From NCBI GenBank assembly GCA_018241725.1, contig JAFEDI010000038.1, positions 18,686-82,685 of the forward strand: a stretch of DNA of 64,000 nucleotides, read 5' to 3'. Under the pieces are notes generated by a model. That model saw only the letters and a list, made by a program, of their open reading frames with translations. It searched no databases and was not told the origin of the DNA. Made by a program: the position numbers and the translations under genes. The DNA comes from Pseudomonadota bacterium. GTDB taxonomy: Bacteria; Pseudomonadota; Gammaproteobacteria; Burkholderiales; Rhodocyclaceae. The stretch's first letter is position 1. The number at the start of each line of letters is the position of its first letter. Below, in pieces: positions 53,934 to 62,541 of the stretch.

Positions 53934-56900
53934 ATGCTGACCGCCCTCATCGATTCCGCCGTGCGCCTGCGTGGCGTGATGGTCGCCCTGGCCTGCCTGC
54001 TGCTCGGTTACGGCATCTATGCCCTGAGCCAGTCGCGGCTCGACGTCTTCCCCGAGTTCACACCACCGCTGGTCACCGTGCAGACGGAAGCGCCGGGCCT
54101 GTCGGCCGAGCAGGTGGAGCAACTGGTCACCCAGCGCGTCGAGAACGTCCTCGGCGGTGCCAAGGGCCTCGCCTCCATGCGCTCCCAGTCGATCCAGGGC
54201 GTCTCCGTCATCACCCTCACCTTCAGCGACTCAACGGATATCTGGCGTGCCCGCCAGTTGGTCAGCGAACAGCTGGCGGCGCTGGCCGGCGAGCTGCCGG
54301 CGGGCGTGCGCAGCCCGCGGATGACCGCGCTGAGCTCCGCCACCACCCAGGTACTGGGCATCGGCCTGACATCCGGTTCCAGGTCGCTGATGGAATTGCG
54401 CAGCTTTGCCGAGTGGACGCTGAAGCCGCGCCTGCTGGGTCGCCCCGGAGTCTCCGACGTGGGCATCTACGGAGGTGACGTGAAGCAGTACCAGGTTCAG
54501 GTGGTGCCGGAGAAGCTCGTGCGCCTCGGGCTGTCGCTGCAGGATGTGGTGGCCGCCGCGCAGCGCGCGACCGGCGTGCGCGGCGCCGGCGTGCTCGACA
54601 CCGCCAACCAGCGCATCGTCCTCACCACCGAGGCGCAGGCCACCTCAGCGGCGCAGCTGGGCCAGGTTTTGCTGCGGACGCAGAGCGGCAGTGTCGTACG
54701 CCTCGCGGATGTGGCCACGGTCGCGCTCGGCAGCGAGGTGCCGTTCAGCGGCGCCAACGTGCAGGGCCGGCCCGGCGTGATCCTGATGGTCAGCAACCAG
54801 TACGGTGCCGACACCGTGTCGGTGACCCGCGAGCTCGACGCGGCGCTGGACAGCCTGCGCCCCGTGCTGGCAGCCCAGGACATCGAGCTGCACGCCGACC
54901 TGTTCCGTCCGGCCAACTTCATCGTGGCGGCAACGGACCACCTGCGCACGGCCCTGCTGCTCGGCGCCGGCATGGTGGTGCTGGTGCTCTTCCTGTTCCT
55001 GTTCAATGTGCGCACCGCCTTCATCTCGGCAACGGCCATTCCCCTGTCGCTGCTGGCCGCCATCGTCGTCCTCCACCACCTGGGCGTGGCGCTCAACACC
55101 ATGACCCTGGGCGGTCTCGCCCTGGCGCTGGGCGAAGTCGTGGACGACGCCATCATCGACGTGGAGAACATCTACCGGCGCCTGCGCGAGAACCGGCGCC
55201 TGGGCTATCCGCTCACAGCGCTGCAGGTGGTCGTGCGCGCCTCCACCGAAGTACGTGGGGCGGTGATCTACGCCACCTTCACCGTCGCCGCGGTCTTCCT
55301 GCCGGTCCTGAGCCTGACCGGCGTGGCGGGCCGCCTGTTCGCGCCGCTGGCCCTCGCCTACCTGCTGGCCATCCTGTCGTCCCTCGTCGTGGCACTGACG
55401 CTGACGCCGGCCCTGTGCTACCTGCTGCTGGCGGCCCGGGACGAAGACGTGGAGGAGCCCCGCCTCTATGTCTGGCTCAAGGCGCATTACGCCCGGCTGC
55501 TCATGCAGGTCGAGGTGCACTGGCGCGCCGTCGTGCTCACCCTGGCCGGCCTGGCGGTGATGGCGCTGGCGACCCTGCCCTTCCTGCGCATGGAGTTCCT
55601 GCCGGAATTGCGCGAGGGCCACGTCATCGTGCATATGCGCGCCACGCCCGGCACGTCGCTGCAGGAAGCCCTGCGCATCGGGGCCCAGGTCAGCAAGGCC
55701 CTGCTCGAGGTGCCCAACATCCGCAGCGTGGCCCAGCGCGCCGGCCGCACGGCCCGCGGCGTGGATGTGCTGGGCCCGCAGTACAGCGAGTTCGAGGTGG
55801 ACCTGGTGCCCGGGCTGGACGCAAAGGCCCAGGAGGCAATCCAGACACGCATGCGGGAGATCCTGGCCCAATTCGCCGGCCTCAGCTTCACTTCTGAGAC
55901 CTTCCTCACCGAGCGCATCCAGGAAACCCTGTCCGGCTACACGGCACCCATCATCCTTAACGTTTTCGGCGCCGACCTGGATGTGCTGGATGGCCTGGCC
56001 CGGCAGGCCCAGGCCATCCTCGCCGCCGTTCCGGGCGCCAGCGGCGTAACGCAGCAATCACCGCCGATGCTGCCCCAGCTGTCGGTGCGCCTGCGCCAGG
56101 ACCAGCTCGCCCGCTGGGGCTTCGCCCCCCTGGACGTACTGGAAGCCATCCAGACCGCCTACCAGGGCACCGACGTGGCCCAGGTGTACGAGGGCAACGC
56201 GGTCAGCAACGTCACCGTCGTGCTGGCCGCGGCGGCCCGGCGCAACCCCGCCAGCGTCGGCGATCTGCCGCTGCGCAATGCGGAGGGAATGACGGTTCCG
56301 CTGCGCCGGCTGGCCGACATCCGCGAAACGGAAGGGCGCTACCTGATCCTCCACAACGGCGGCCAGCGCCTGCAGACGGTCACCGCCCAGGTCGCCGGAC
56401 GCACCGTGGAGGAAGTCGTCGCCGACGCCCGACAGCGCCTCAGCGCCGACCTGAAACTGCCGCAGGGCTACTTCCTCGCCTTCGCCGGTGAAGCCCAAGC
56501 GCAGGCCCAGGCACGGCAGGATCTGCTGGTCGACTTCGGCGTGGCCGCAGTCGTCATTGGCATTCTGGTCTACCTGGCCTTGAGGAGTACGCGCAGCATG
56601 CTGCTGGTGATGACCAACCTGCCCTTCGCACTGGTCGGCGGCCTGGTACTGGCCTTCGCAACAGGCGGCCTGCTCTCCCTCGGCTCACTGGTGGGCTTCG
56701 TGACGCTGTTCGGTATCACCCTGCGCAACGCCATCATGCTCATCTCCCATTACCAGTACCTGGTGCGGGAGGAAGGACACGCGTGGAATCTGGAAACCGC
56801 GCTGCTCGGCGCCACCGAACGCCTCGCGCCGATCCTGATGACCGCCCTGGTTACCGGCCTCGGCCTCCTGCCCCTGGCCATGCAGAGTGGCGAACCGGGC

Positions 56901-57035
56901 AACGAGGTGGAGGGACCGATGGCCATCATCATCCTGGGTGGAATCGTCACCTCGACGCTGCTCAACCTGCTCGTGCTGCCAACCCTGGCCTTGCGGTTCG
57001 GACGATTCGAGACAGGCGACGCTCATCGACAGTAG
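53934..57035 (+). CDS. RND efflux pump, CzcA/HME-like subfamily
   Basis: 1033 residues from the ATG at 53934, which is 14 nt after the adaptor gene; upstream codons of the frame overlap that gene and are rejected. Twelve transmembrane helices and two periplasmic porter loops are apparent. The helix-4 proton-relay region reads ALGEVVDDAIIDVENI, typical of the CzcA-related group. At the three positions where CusA has metal-binding methionines this protein reads ATPGTS, ETLSGYT and QGTDVAQV, with none. The substrate is therefore not predicted. Last gene of the operon, followed by the terminator at 57154-57189. Confidence 0.9.
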   Translation: MLTALIDSAVRLRGVMVALACLLLGYGIYALSQSRLDVFPEFTPPLVTVQTEAPGLSAEQVEQLVTQRVENVLGGAKGLASMRSQSIQGVSVITLTFSDSTDIWRARQLVSEQLAALAGELPAGVRSPRMTALSSATTQVLGIGLTSGSRSLMELRSFAEWTLKPRLLGRPGVSDVGIYGGDVKQYQVQVVPEKLVRLGLSLQDVVAAAQRATGVRGAGVLDTANQRIVLTTEAQATSAAQLGQVLLRTQSGSVVRLADVATVALGSEVPFSGANVQGRPGVILMVSNQYGADTVSVTRELDAALDSLRPVLAAQDIELHADLFRPANFIVAATDHLRTALLLGAGMVVLVLFLFLFNVRTAFISATAIPLSLLAAIVVLHHLGVALNTMTLGGLALALGEVVDDAIIDVENIYRRLRENRRLGYPLTALQVVVRASTEVRGAVIYATFTVAAVFLPVLSLTGVAGRLFAPLALAYLLAILSSLVVALTLTPALCYLLLAARDEDVEEPRLYVWLKAHYARLLMQVEVHWRAVVLTLAGLAVMALATLPFLRMEFLPELREGHVIVHMRATPGTSLQEALRIGAQVSKALLEVPNIRSVAQRAGRTARGVDVLGPQYSEFEVDLVPGLDAKAQEAIQTRMREILAQFAGLSFTSETFLTERIQETLSGYTAPIILNVFGADLDVLDGLARQAQAILAAVPGASGVTQQSPPMLPQLSVRLRQDQLARWGFAPLDVLEAIQTAYQGTDVAQVYEGNAVSNVTVVLAAAARRNPASVGDLPLRNAEGMTVPLRRLADIRETEGRYLILHNGGQRLQTVTAQVAGRTVEEVVADARQRLSADLKLPQGYFLAFAGEAQAQAQARQDLLVDFGVAAVVIGILVYLALRSTRSMLLVMTNLPFALVGGLVLAFATGGLLSLGSLVGFVTLFGITLRNAIMLISHYQYLVREEGHAWNLETALLGATERLAPILMTALVTGLGLLPLAMQSGEPGNEVEGPMAIIILGGIVTSTLLNLLVLPTLALRFGRFETGDAHRQ

Positions 57036-57153
57036 CCGGGTTTTCAACTTGAAGCGGACCGTGTGACTCTTCCCAAAAGAACGTCGTCCAGCCACCGTGG
57101 AGAAACACAAAAGTCGATCCGCAGGCCGCCATGCTTGAGACTCGAATGCAGAA

Positions 57154-57189
57154 AAGCAAAAAGCCCTGATTGCTCAGGGCTTTTTGCTT
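57154..57189. terminator. Strong symmetrical terminator at the island edge
   Basis: A perfect 16-bp stem (57154-57169 with 57174-57189) with a 4-nt loop. Because its arms contain A and T runs it reads as an intrinsic terminator in both directions. It lies downstream of the RND operon and, on the minus strand, directly downstream of the tRNA-Ser 3' remnant at 57201. Confidence 0.88.
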
Positions 57190-57200
57190 GAAACTGGTCT

Positions 57201-57214
57201 TGGCGGAGAGTGAG
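57201..57214 (-). other. Probable attachment site: 3' end of a tRNA-Ser
   Basis: TGGCGGAGAGTGAG on the plus strand is the reverse complement of a sequence ending CTCTCCGCCA, the acceptor end plus CCA of many bacterial tRNA-Ser genes. The expected T-arm does not follow; the sequence departs into AT-rich DNA ahead of the integrase. The terminator just beyond fits the original tRNA terminator. The displaced tRNA body should lie at the other island end, outside this window. Confidence 0.5.
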
Positions 57215-57371
57215 TCCCCCTAAAACCTGTTCAAAGAAGCCCAACGAAATCCAGAACTACGATCTAACTATTTGTTTTATTGTAAATCATAATCCAACAC
57301 CGTCCAAGCCATACCAACAGAAACCAACCCCTCGTGGCATACTGGATGGCATACCAGCCAAGGAGCTTCCC

Positions 57372-58613
57372 ATGGCCACAATCACCGATACCAAAGCCCG
57401 AAACATCAAACCCGACGATCCGGCGATCCCACACGGGAGTATCACCGGCCTCGCTCTACACCCATCGAAAACGAAGGGGCACGGCAAGTGGGTACTGCGC
57501 TACGTCAGCCCTATAAACGGCAAGCGCAGGAACGCTGGCCTGGGCTCCTACCCTGAAGTCAGCATCACGGAAGCCGGCAAGCGTGCATCGGCCATGCGCA
57601 TTGAACTCGCGGACGGAAAGGATCCCCTGGAAGAGAAGGCCAAGATCGAAGAAAAGCCCAAGATCCCGACCTTCAAGGAGGCTGCCGAAATCCTGCACAA
57701 GGATCTACTTCCCGGCTGGAAGAACCCCAAGCATGGTCAGCAATGGATCAACACCCTGACCGAGTACGTCTTCCCAAAGCTTGGCGCCAAGTTTCTCCAT
57801 GAACTTCAACCCGGTGATGTGGCCGAGGTCCTGAGGCCAATCTGGCTCACGAAAGCAGAAACAGCCAGTCGGGTGAAGCAACGCATCCACGCCGTGATGG
57901 CCTGGGGCTGGGCGCATGGTCACTGCCAGTCGAACCCTGTCGACGTTGTGGGACACCTTCTTGCGCAGCAACCTGGCAAAGCCATTCGCACCACGCATCA
58001 CCCAGCCATGCCGTGGCGAGACATTCCGGAGTTCGTTCAGACACACCTGAAACCAGGAAAACGTCCTGATGTGACGCGGACATTACTGGAGTTTCTGATC
58101 CTAACAGCCGCCCGATCTGGCGAAGTACGCGGCATGACCTGGGCAGAGGTCGATCGCAAGAACGCGATCTGGACGGTTCCCGGCGAACGGATGAAGGCGA
58201 AGGTTCCTCATCGAGTCCCCCTTTCACCTCGTGCCCTGGAAATTCTGGAGGGACAAAAGGGGCAACACGAGACATTGGTTTTCCCGTCACCGCGAGATCA
58301 AGTCGAACTCTCCGACATGGCCATCACTTCCCTCCTCCGCCGATTGAAGGCTCAGAGTGACACACCGGGGCGGATTGCCACAGCGCACGGCTTCCGATCC
58401 AGTTTCCGGGACTGGTGTAGCGAGCATGGTTACTCCCGTGATCTCGCCGAGCGGTCACTTGCGCACACCATCAAAGATAAGGTTGAGGCGGCATATCACC
58501 GCACCGATCTGTTGGAACAACGCAGAGAACTCATAAACACCTGGGCGGCCTATATTTCTGGCGCTCCTTCTCTTGCAGCGGCTTTCGCATCTCATGGCCC
58601 CATCCGAAAGTGA
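57372..58613 (+). CDS. int: P4-type tyrosine site-specific integrase
   Basis: 413 residues from the ATG at 57372 (AAGGAG ribosome site). N-terminal DUF4102-type arm-binding domain (about 1-90), SAM-like core-binding domain (about 100-190) and catalytic domain with R248, H339-x-x-R342, H365 and nucleophile Y375. It catalyses integration and excision of the island, probably at the tRNA-Ser 3' end 160 bp upstream. Base composition is lower in GC than the genes to the left. It appears complete and possibly active. Confidence 0.94.
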   Translation: MATITDTKARNIKPDDPAIPHGSITGLALHPSKTKGHGKWVLRYVSPINGKRRNAGLGSYPEVSITEAGKRASAMRIELADGKDPLEEKAKIEEKPKIPTFKEAAEILHKDLLPGWKNPKHGQQWINTLTEYVFPKLGAKFLHELQPGDVAEVLRPIWLTKAETASRVKQRIHAVMAWGWAHGHCQSNPVDVVGHLLAQQPGKAIRTTHHPAMPWRDIPEFVQTHLKPGKRPDVTRTLLEFLILTAARSGEVRGMTWAEVDRKNAIWTVPGERMKAKVPHRVPLSPRALEILEGQKGQHETLVFPSPRDQVELSDMAITSLLRRLKAQSDTPGRIATAHGFRSSFRDWCSEHGYSRDLAERSLAHTIKDKVEAAYHRTDLLEQRRELINTWAAYISGAPSLAAAFASHGPIRK

Positions 58614-58789
58614 TGGTTCGCCCCAATAATTAGAGAGTGGCAGCTTCCGCGAAAATCAGGGCGATTCAGATCAGCGGCTAGATCTCGGCCGAAGCGGTCA
58701 TTCCTCAATGCAATGAGCAATGGCTGCTTTCAACAAGATTCCCGACACACCTATCCGAGGCGAGCCAACAGAGGACAACATCATTACGA
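58614..58789. other. Intergenic DNA between the integrase and the HigA-like gene
   Basis: I see no gene here. A 31-codon frame (58720-58815) has no recognisable product. A HigB-type toxin, which would normally sit in this place, could not be found in any frame. Confidence 0.5.
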
Positions 58790-58818
58790 TTGACGTACAC
58801 CGTCCTGCAGCTTAGACT
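58790..58818 (+). promoter_or_regulatory. Sigma70 promoter of the HigA-like gene
   Basis: -35 TTGACG (58790-58795), 17-nt spacer, -10 TAGACT (58813-58818). The predicted start is near 58825, leaving a leader of about 55 nt that contains the tandem repeat. Confidence 0.65.
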
Positions 58819-58840
58819 CGCGTCCCTAAGGCAAAGAAGC

Positions 58841-58862
58841 GGATATCAGCGGGATATCAGCG
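58841..58862 (+). repeat. Tandem 11-bp repeat, likely autoregulatory operator
   Basis: GGATATCAGCG occurs twice back to back (58841-58851 and 58852-58862), each copy with a GATATC palindrome. The period is about one helical turn. It lies between the promoter and the HigA-like start, where the regulator could bind and block its own transcription. Confidence 0.55.
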
Positions 58863-58879
58863 CCAGCAAAGGGGGCAAG

Positions 58880-59200
58880 GTGAGCATCGCCGTTCATCCG
58901 GGTCAAGTATTGGCACGCAAGATAGAGGCCATCGGCATAAGTCCAACTGAACTTGCCCGTCAGCTTCTCGTCCCCCCAAATCGCATCACCCAGATTATCA
59001 ACGGCAAACGCGGAATAACTGGCGACTCGGCGCTGCGGCTTGCTCACTGGTTCGGCAATGCTCCGGAATTCTGGATGAACCTGCAGGTGCAACATGACCT
59101 AAACGAGGCAGCCAAGGAGCTAGGAGGGCAGCTTAAGGAGCTGTCGACCCGACCCGCTCGTCGGTCTGGCAGGTTGCCAAAGCAAGCTCAGGCGGTATAA
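58880..59200 (+). CDS. higA: HigA-like XRE-family antitoxin/regulator without HigB
   Basis: 106 residues from the GTG at 58880, which has a GGGGG ribosome site and gives the typical HigA start (SIAVHPGQVLARKI). The upstream ATG-less extension would run through the promoter. Helix-turn-helix at about 17-45 (ISPTELARQLLVPPNRITQ) and the family's FGNAPEFWMNLQ. The basic C-terminal tail is an extension. No toxin gene accompanies it, so it is an orphan, perhaps a regulator of the ABC-3C genes that start 149 nt downstream. Confidence 0.85.
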   Translation: MSIAVHPGQVLARKIEAIGISPTELARQLLVPPNRITQIINGKRGITGDSALRLAHWFGNAPEFWMNLQVQHDLNEAAKELGGQLKELSTRPARRSGRLPKQAQAV

Positions 59201-59212
59201 GGAATGGATACC

Positions 59213-59353
59213 ATGCTGAGTAGAAACGAACCCTTCTCTTACATCCAGATCGATGCCGTGCTGCAAGATCGGAACCTCCGAGCCGCCTTGGCTCGCGAAT
59301 GCGGCAGCGGTCCGATGGCAGCCTCCGCCCTTAAAGAGGCAACCGTCGCATGA
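59213..59353 (+). CDS. Small protein translationally coupled to the ABC-3C nuclease gene
   Basis: 46 residues (starts MLSRNEPFSYIQIDAVLQ). An AAGGA ribosome site lies 8 nt before the ATG; another in-frame ATG is at 59204. The stop codon overlaps the ATG of the next gene (ATGA, 59350-59353), strong evidence that the frame is translated. I do not recognise the sequence. It may be only a coupling leader or a genuine small component of the system. Confidence 0.55.
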   Translation: MLSRNEPFSYIQIDAVLQDRNLRAALARECGSGPMAASALKEATVA

Positions 59354-60309
59354 AGTACGCCTACGAAGACCTGAGCGAAGACCAATTTGAAGAGCTTGTC
59401 GTGCTGTTATGTAGACGCCTGCTCGGCATGGGCGTACAGGGCTTCGCCAAGGGAGTCGATGGCGGACGTGACGCGAAGTTTGTTGGCACCGCCGAGTTGC
59501 TACCAAGCAGGGCTGCACCGTGGAACGGGACGGTCATCGTTCAGGCCAAGCACACGAATGGCTACAACCGTAGTTTTTCGGAGGGCGATTTCTACAATCC
59601 GGACTCCCAAAATAGTGTAATCGGCAAAGAGCTGCCGCGTATCCAGAAGCTGCGGGGAGCTAAACAGCTTGACCACTACATGTTGTTCGCAAACCGGCGC
59701 CTTACAGGCAACGCGGAGAGCGAAATTCGTTCGCATCTTTCAAAGACATGTGGAATCCCCGAGGCGTCCATCATGCTTTGCGGACTCGAACAACTTGAGA
59801 GCTGGCTTAAGACGTTCCCTGATGTACCCTCCCTCGCAGACCTTGATCCGGTTGATTCTCCCTTGATTGTCAGCCCGGACGACCTCTCTGAAGTCGTTCA
59901 AGCGCTCGCGCGTCACATGGATGGGGTGGCCGCCACGCTCGACGTTCCCCCAACGCCCCGGACGCACTACGAGACCAAGAACAAGATTAACAACATGAGT
60001 GCCGAATACGCCAAGACTCTACGCAGGCTATATTTAAAGGAGACAGCGCAGGTCAAAACGTTTCTCGCGGCTCCTGAGAATACAGAGCTGCTCGAGATGT
60101 ACGAATCCGTGGTCGAAGAGTTTCAGCTCAAGATCATCGCGAAGCGCAAGGACTATCAGTTCTTTGATGAAGTTATGAACTATCTGTTCGATCTGCTCTT
60201 CGCGCGTGATCCCCTGTTGCGGGCTAACAAGCGGTTGACGCGCGTCATGCTCTTCTACATGTATTGGAACTGCGACATCGGGGAGAGCGATGATGCTGCG
60301 ACCGTCTAA
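59350..60309 (+). CDS. ABC-three-component system subunit with Mrr-like nuclease domain
   Basis: 319 residues. N-terminal PD-(D/E)XK domain of the Mrr type: E14/E15 in FEELV, D41 in GVDGGRDAKF and Q65-A-K67 in VIVQAKHT. The middle holds a Rossmann-like turn (LDHYMLFANRRLTG). The helical C-terminal part (about 190-319) is of the kind that in ABC-3C systems docks to the middle component. It should cut DNA when the ATPase complex senses foreign DNA (inference from the family). It overlaps the next gene by 20 nt. Confidence 0.85.
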   Translation: MKYAYEDLSEDQFEELVVLLCRRLLGMGVQGFAKGVDGGRDAKFVGTAELLPSRAAPWNGTVIVQAKHTNGYNRSFSEGDFYNPDSQNSVIGKELPRIQKLRGAKQLDHYMLFANRRLTGNAESEIRSHLSKTCGIPEASIMLCGLEQLESWLKTFPDVPSLADLDPVDSPLIVSPDDLSEVVQALARHMDGVAATLDVPPTPRTHYETKNKINNMSAEYAKTLRRLYLKETAQVKTFLAAPENTELLEMYESVVEEFQLKIIAKRKDYQFFDEVMNYLFDLLFARDPLLRANKRLTRVMLFYMYWNCDIGESDDAATV

Positions 60310-60541
60310 GCACTCGCATCCAGATCGGACCGTCGTGAATATAGCGCTGCTCCTGCTCACGCGGCTGCGCAAGCGCCGCCTTGATAGCTATAGCGCGCTG
60401 CGCAGCTATGCTAAGAGGGCCGTCGCCGGTGGAGACGTCCTGTTCTTGCCAGCTCTCAACTTCCTGTTCCTTTTTGGGTTGATTGAGTACCGCCCAAAAA
60501 CTGACGCCATCGAATATGTGGGGCCACATGAAGCTGTCTAA
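60290..60541 (+). CDS. ABC-three-component system middle component (MC6-like)
   Basis: 83 residues, starting with two ATG codons (60290 and 60293) behind GGGAG. It has the small winged-helix-like pattern of ABC-3C middle components: LRPSKHSHPDRTVVNIA at the start, then LPALNFLFLFGLIEYR near the end. It is predicted to bridge the effector subunit and the ATPase. It overlaps the gene before by 20 nt and the ATPase gene by 14 nt, so the three products are made as a set. Confidence 0.8.
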   Translation: MMLRPSKHSHPDRTVVNIALLLLTRLRKRRLDSYSALRSYAKRAVAGGDVLFLPALNFLFLFGLIEYRPKTDAIEYVGPHEAV

Positions 60542-62324
60542 GCTCTATTGCAACAAGCCCGACCTGTTCGGTCCCATTGACTTCCGGTTGGGCCTGAACG
60601 TTGTTCTGGCCGAAATCAGGCTGCCGGAGAACCGCGACAAGGACACGCACAACCTTGGCAAGACTACGCTAGGTCGGATGATCGACTTCTGCTTCTTGGC
60701 TGGTCGCGATCCTAAGTTTTTCCTCTTTAAGCATGAGGAGTTGTTCAAGCACTTCGTGTTCTTCCTGGAGATCGAGCTTGCCGATGCATCCTACATAACG
60801 GTGCGGCGCGGCGTCGAGGAGGCCACCAAGATCAGTTTCAAGAAGCATGAAGCCTCACATCAGGACTTTACCGAACTTCCTGAAGAAGACTGGGACCACG
60901 TCAATCTGCCGTTCGACCGGGCTCGCGAAATGCTCGATGGCTTGCTTGACTGGCGCGCTGTGTCCCCGTGGGACTTCCGCAAGGGCCTTGGCTATCAGCT
61001 TCGCAGCCAGGACGACTTTCAGGAAGTCTTTCAACTACGCAGGTTCGCTGGTGCGCACGCTGATTGGAAGCCATACGTCGCCCACATCTTAGGCTTCAAC
61101 TACAAGCTGATCGCCAAGCACTACGAGAAAGAAGCGCAGCTTGAAGAAAAGAAGGCCACGGCGGAAACAGTAAAGGCCGAACTCGGCGGCTCGGTCGACG
61201 ATATAGGAAACATAGAGGGCATATTGCTCTTGAAGCAAAAAGACGCCGAAAAGAAGCAGAAGCTCCTTGATGCTTTCGACTTCCGCCAGCAGGACAAGGA
61301 TCGCACAAAGCAGCTTGTTGATGAGATTGACACCCGCATCGCTGCACTTAACGCGCAGCGGTACTCGCTCAACCAGAGCAAGAAGAAGATTGTCGCATCG
61401 CTCGAAGACGATCAAATTCTCTTCAATCCCGAGGAGGCACAGCGCCTCTTCAAGGAGGCGGGTATCTTGTTCTCGGGGCAGATAAAGAGAGACTTCGACC
61501 AACTGATCTCGTTCAACCGTGCCATCACAGAGGAACGTCGCGGCTACCTTCAAGAGGATCGAGCCGAAATCGAGGCTGAGCTCAAGAGCATCGGCGCGGA
61601 ACTGAACACGCTCGGGAAGCGCCGGTCAGACATGCTCGGGTTCCTGAGCGGTACGGACGTGTTCGCCAAGTACAAGCAAGTCACAGATGACCTCGTGACG
61701 CTGCGCGCCGACATCGCGACCTTGGAGCGTCAGCGCGGTTTTCTTCGTCGCCTCCAGGAACTCAGGGGAGAGATTCGCTCGCTCTCTGAAGAGTGCACGC
61801 ATCTTCAGTCGCAGATCGAAGCCAACGTCGAGGCACAAAGTGCTGACAACGATAGCCTCTTCTCCACCATACGTCTCTACTTCAGCGAGATCGTTGAAGA
61901 CGTGACCGCGCACAAGGCTCTGCTCAATGTGCGCGTGAACGGAGAGGGGCATCTTGATTTCAGGGCCGACATTCTCGATGAAGCCGGCAAGGCTACTAGC
62001 GCTGGTCTCGGTCATACCTACCGCAAACTTCTGTGCATCGCGTTCGACCTTGCCGTCCTGCGGGCGCATATTGACGATAAGTTTCCGCGCTTTGTTTATC
62101 ACGACGGCGTCTTCGAGTCCTTAGACGACCGCAAAAAGGCCAACCTCCTTACGGTCATCCGTGAGTACGCCGATCTCGGCGTCCAGCCCGTCATCACACT
62201 GATCGCTTCCGACATGCCGCCAGAGGCTAACGCTAAAGAACCTGTGTTCGCTCCCGACGAGATTGTGCTTTCCCTGCACGACGAGGGGCCTGAAGGCCGT
62301 CTTTTCCGCATGAAGACGTGGTAG
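60528..62324 (+). CDS. ABC-three-component system ATPase, DUF2326 coiled-coil (SMC/RecN-like)
   Basis: 598 residues from the ATG at 60528. ABC ATPase halves at both ends: Walker A HNLGKTTLG (41-49), C-terminal signature-like ATSAGLGHTYRKL (489-501), Walker B FVYHDG (522-527). A long coiled coil (about 200-430) lies between, as in RecN/SMC/Rad50 proteins. This is the DUF2326 family, the ATPase of ABC-3C conflict systems. It likely senses nucleic-acid ends or replication structures and drives the nuclease (inference). Lower GC than host genes. Confidence 0.87.
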   Translation: MKLSKLYCNKPDLFGPIDFRLGLNVVLAEIRLPENRDKDTHNLGKTTLGRMIDFCFLAGRDPKFFLFKHEELFKHFVFFLEIELADASYITVRRGVEEATKISFKKHEASHQDFTELPEEDWDHVNLPFDRAREMLDGLLDWRAVSPWDFRKGLGYQLRSQDDFQEVFQLRRFAGAHADWKPYVAHILGFNYKLIAKHYEKEAQLEEKKATAETVKAELGGSVDDIGNIEGILLLKQKDAEKKQKLLDAFDFRQQDKDRTKQLVDEIDTRIAALNAQRYSLNQSKKKIVASLEDDQILFNPEEAQRLFKEAGILFSGQIKRDFDQLISFNRAITEERRGYLQEDRAEIEAELKSIGAELNTLGKRRSDMLGFLSGTDVFAKYKQVTDDLVTLRADIATLERQRGFLRRLQELRGEIRSLSEECTHLQSQIEANVEAQSADNDSLFSTIRLYFSEIVEDVTAHKALLNVRVNGEGHLDFRADILDEAGKATSAGLGHTYRKLLCIAFDLAVLRAHIDDKFPRFVYHDGVFESLDDRKKANLLTVIREYADLGVQPVITLIASDMPPEANAKEPVFAPDEIVLSLHDEGPEGRLFRMKTW

Positions 62325-62471
62325 CTGCAAAGGTGTGACGGACGGGGTGAGGGACCATGTCAGAAACCGCGATGTCGCCAGAAGTAGTTATCCAGGGGCT
62401 TATGAAGGGAGCAACCCGGAACGCGCTAAGAAAATCGACGGGCTGTGGGCGCGCTATTGCCGGAACATTTG

Positions 62472-62517
62472 GGGGGCAGACCACGCTTTCCCACTTCCGT
62501 AAACGTGGTCTGCCCCC
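62472..62517. repeat. REP-like hairpin
   Basis: GGGGGCAGACCACG (62472-62485) pairs with CGTGGTCTGCCCCC (62504-62517). The stem continues as CTTT against AAA with one bulged C. The CAGACCACG...CGTGGTCTG core resembles REP elements mobilised by TnpA-REP (Y1) transposases in proteobacteria. No such transposase is in the window. Confidence 0.6.
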
Positions 62518-62541
62518 TATCGCGTTAGCCCTCTAACGAAG

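Noticed and set aside
58614-58879. HigB toxin upstream of higA
   Set aside because: All frames were read; none shows HigB/RelE motifs. The only small frame (58720-58815) has no recognisable features.
62358-62535. 59-codon plus-strand frame starting MSETAMSPEVV
   Set aside because: Its last third is encoded by the REP-like hairpin and it has no homologous look; probably chance.
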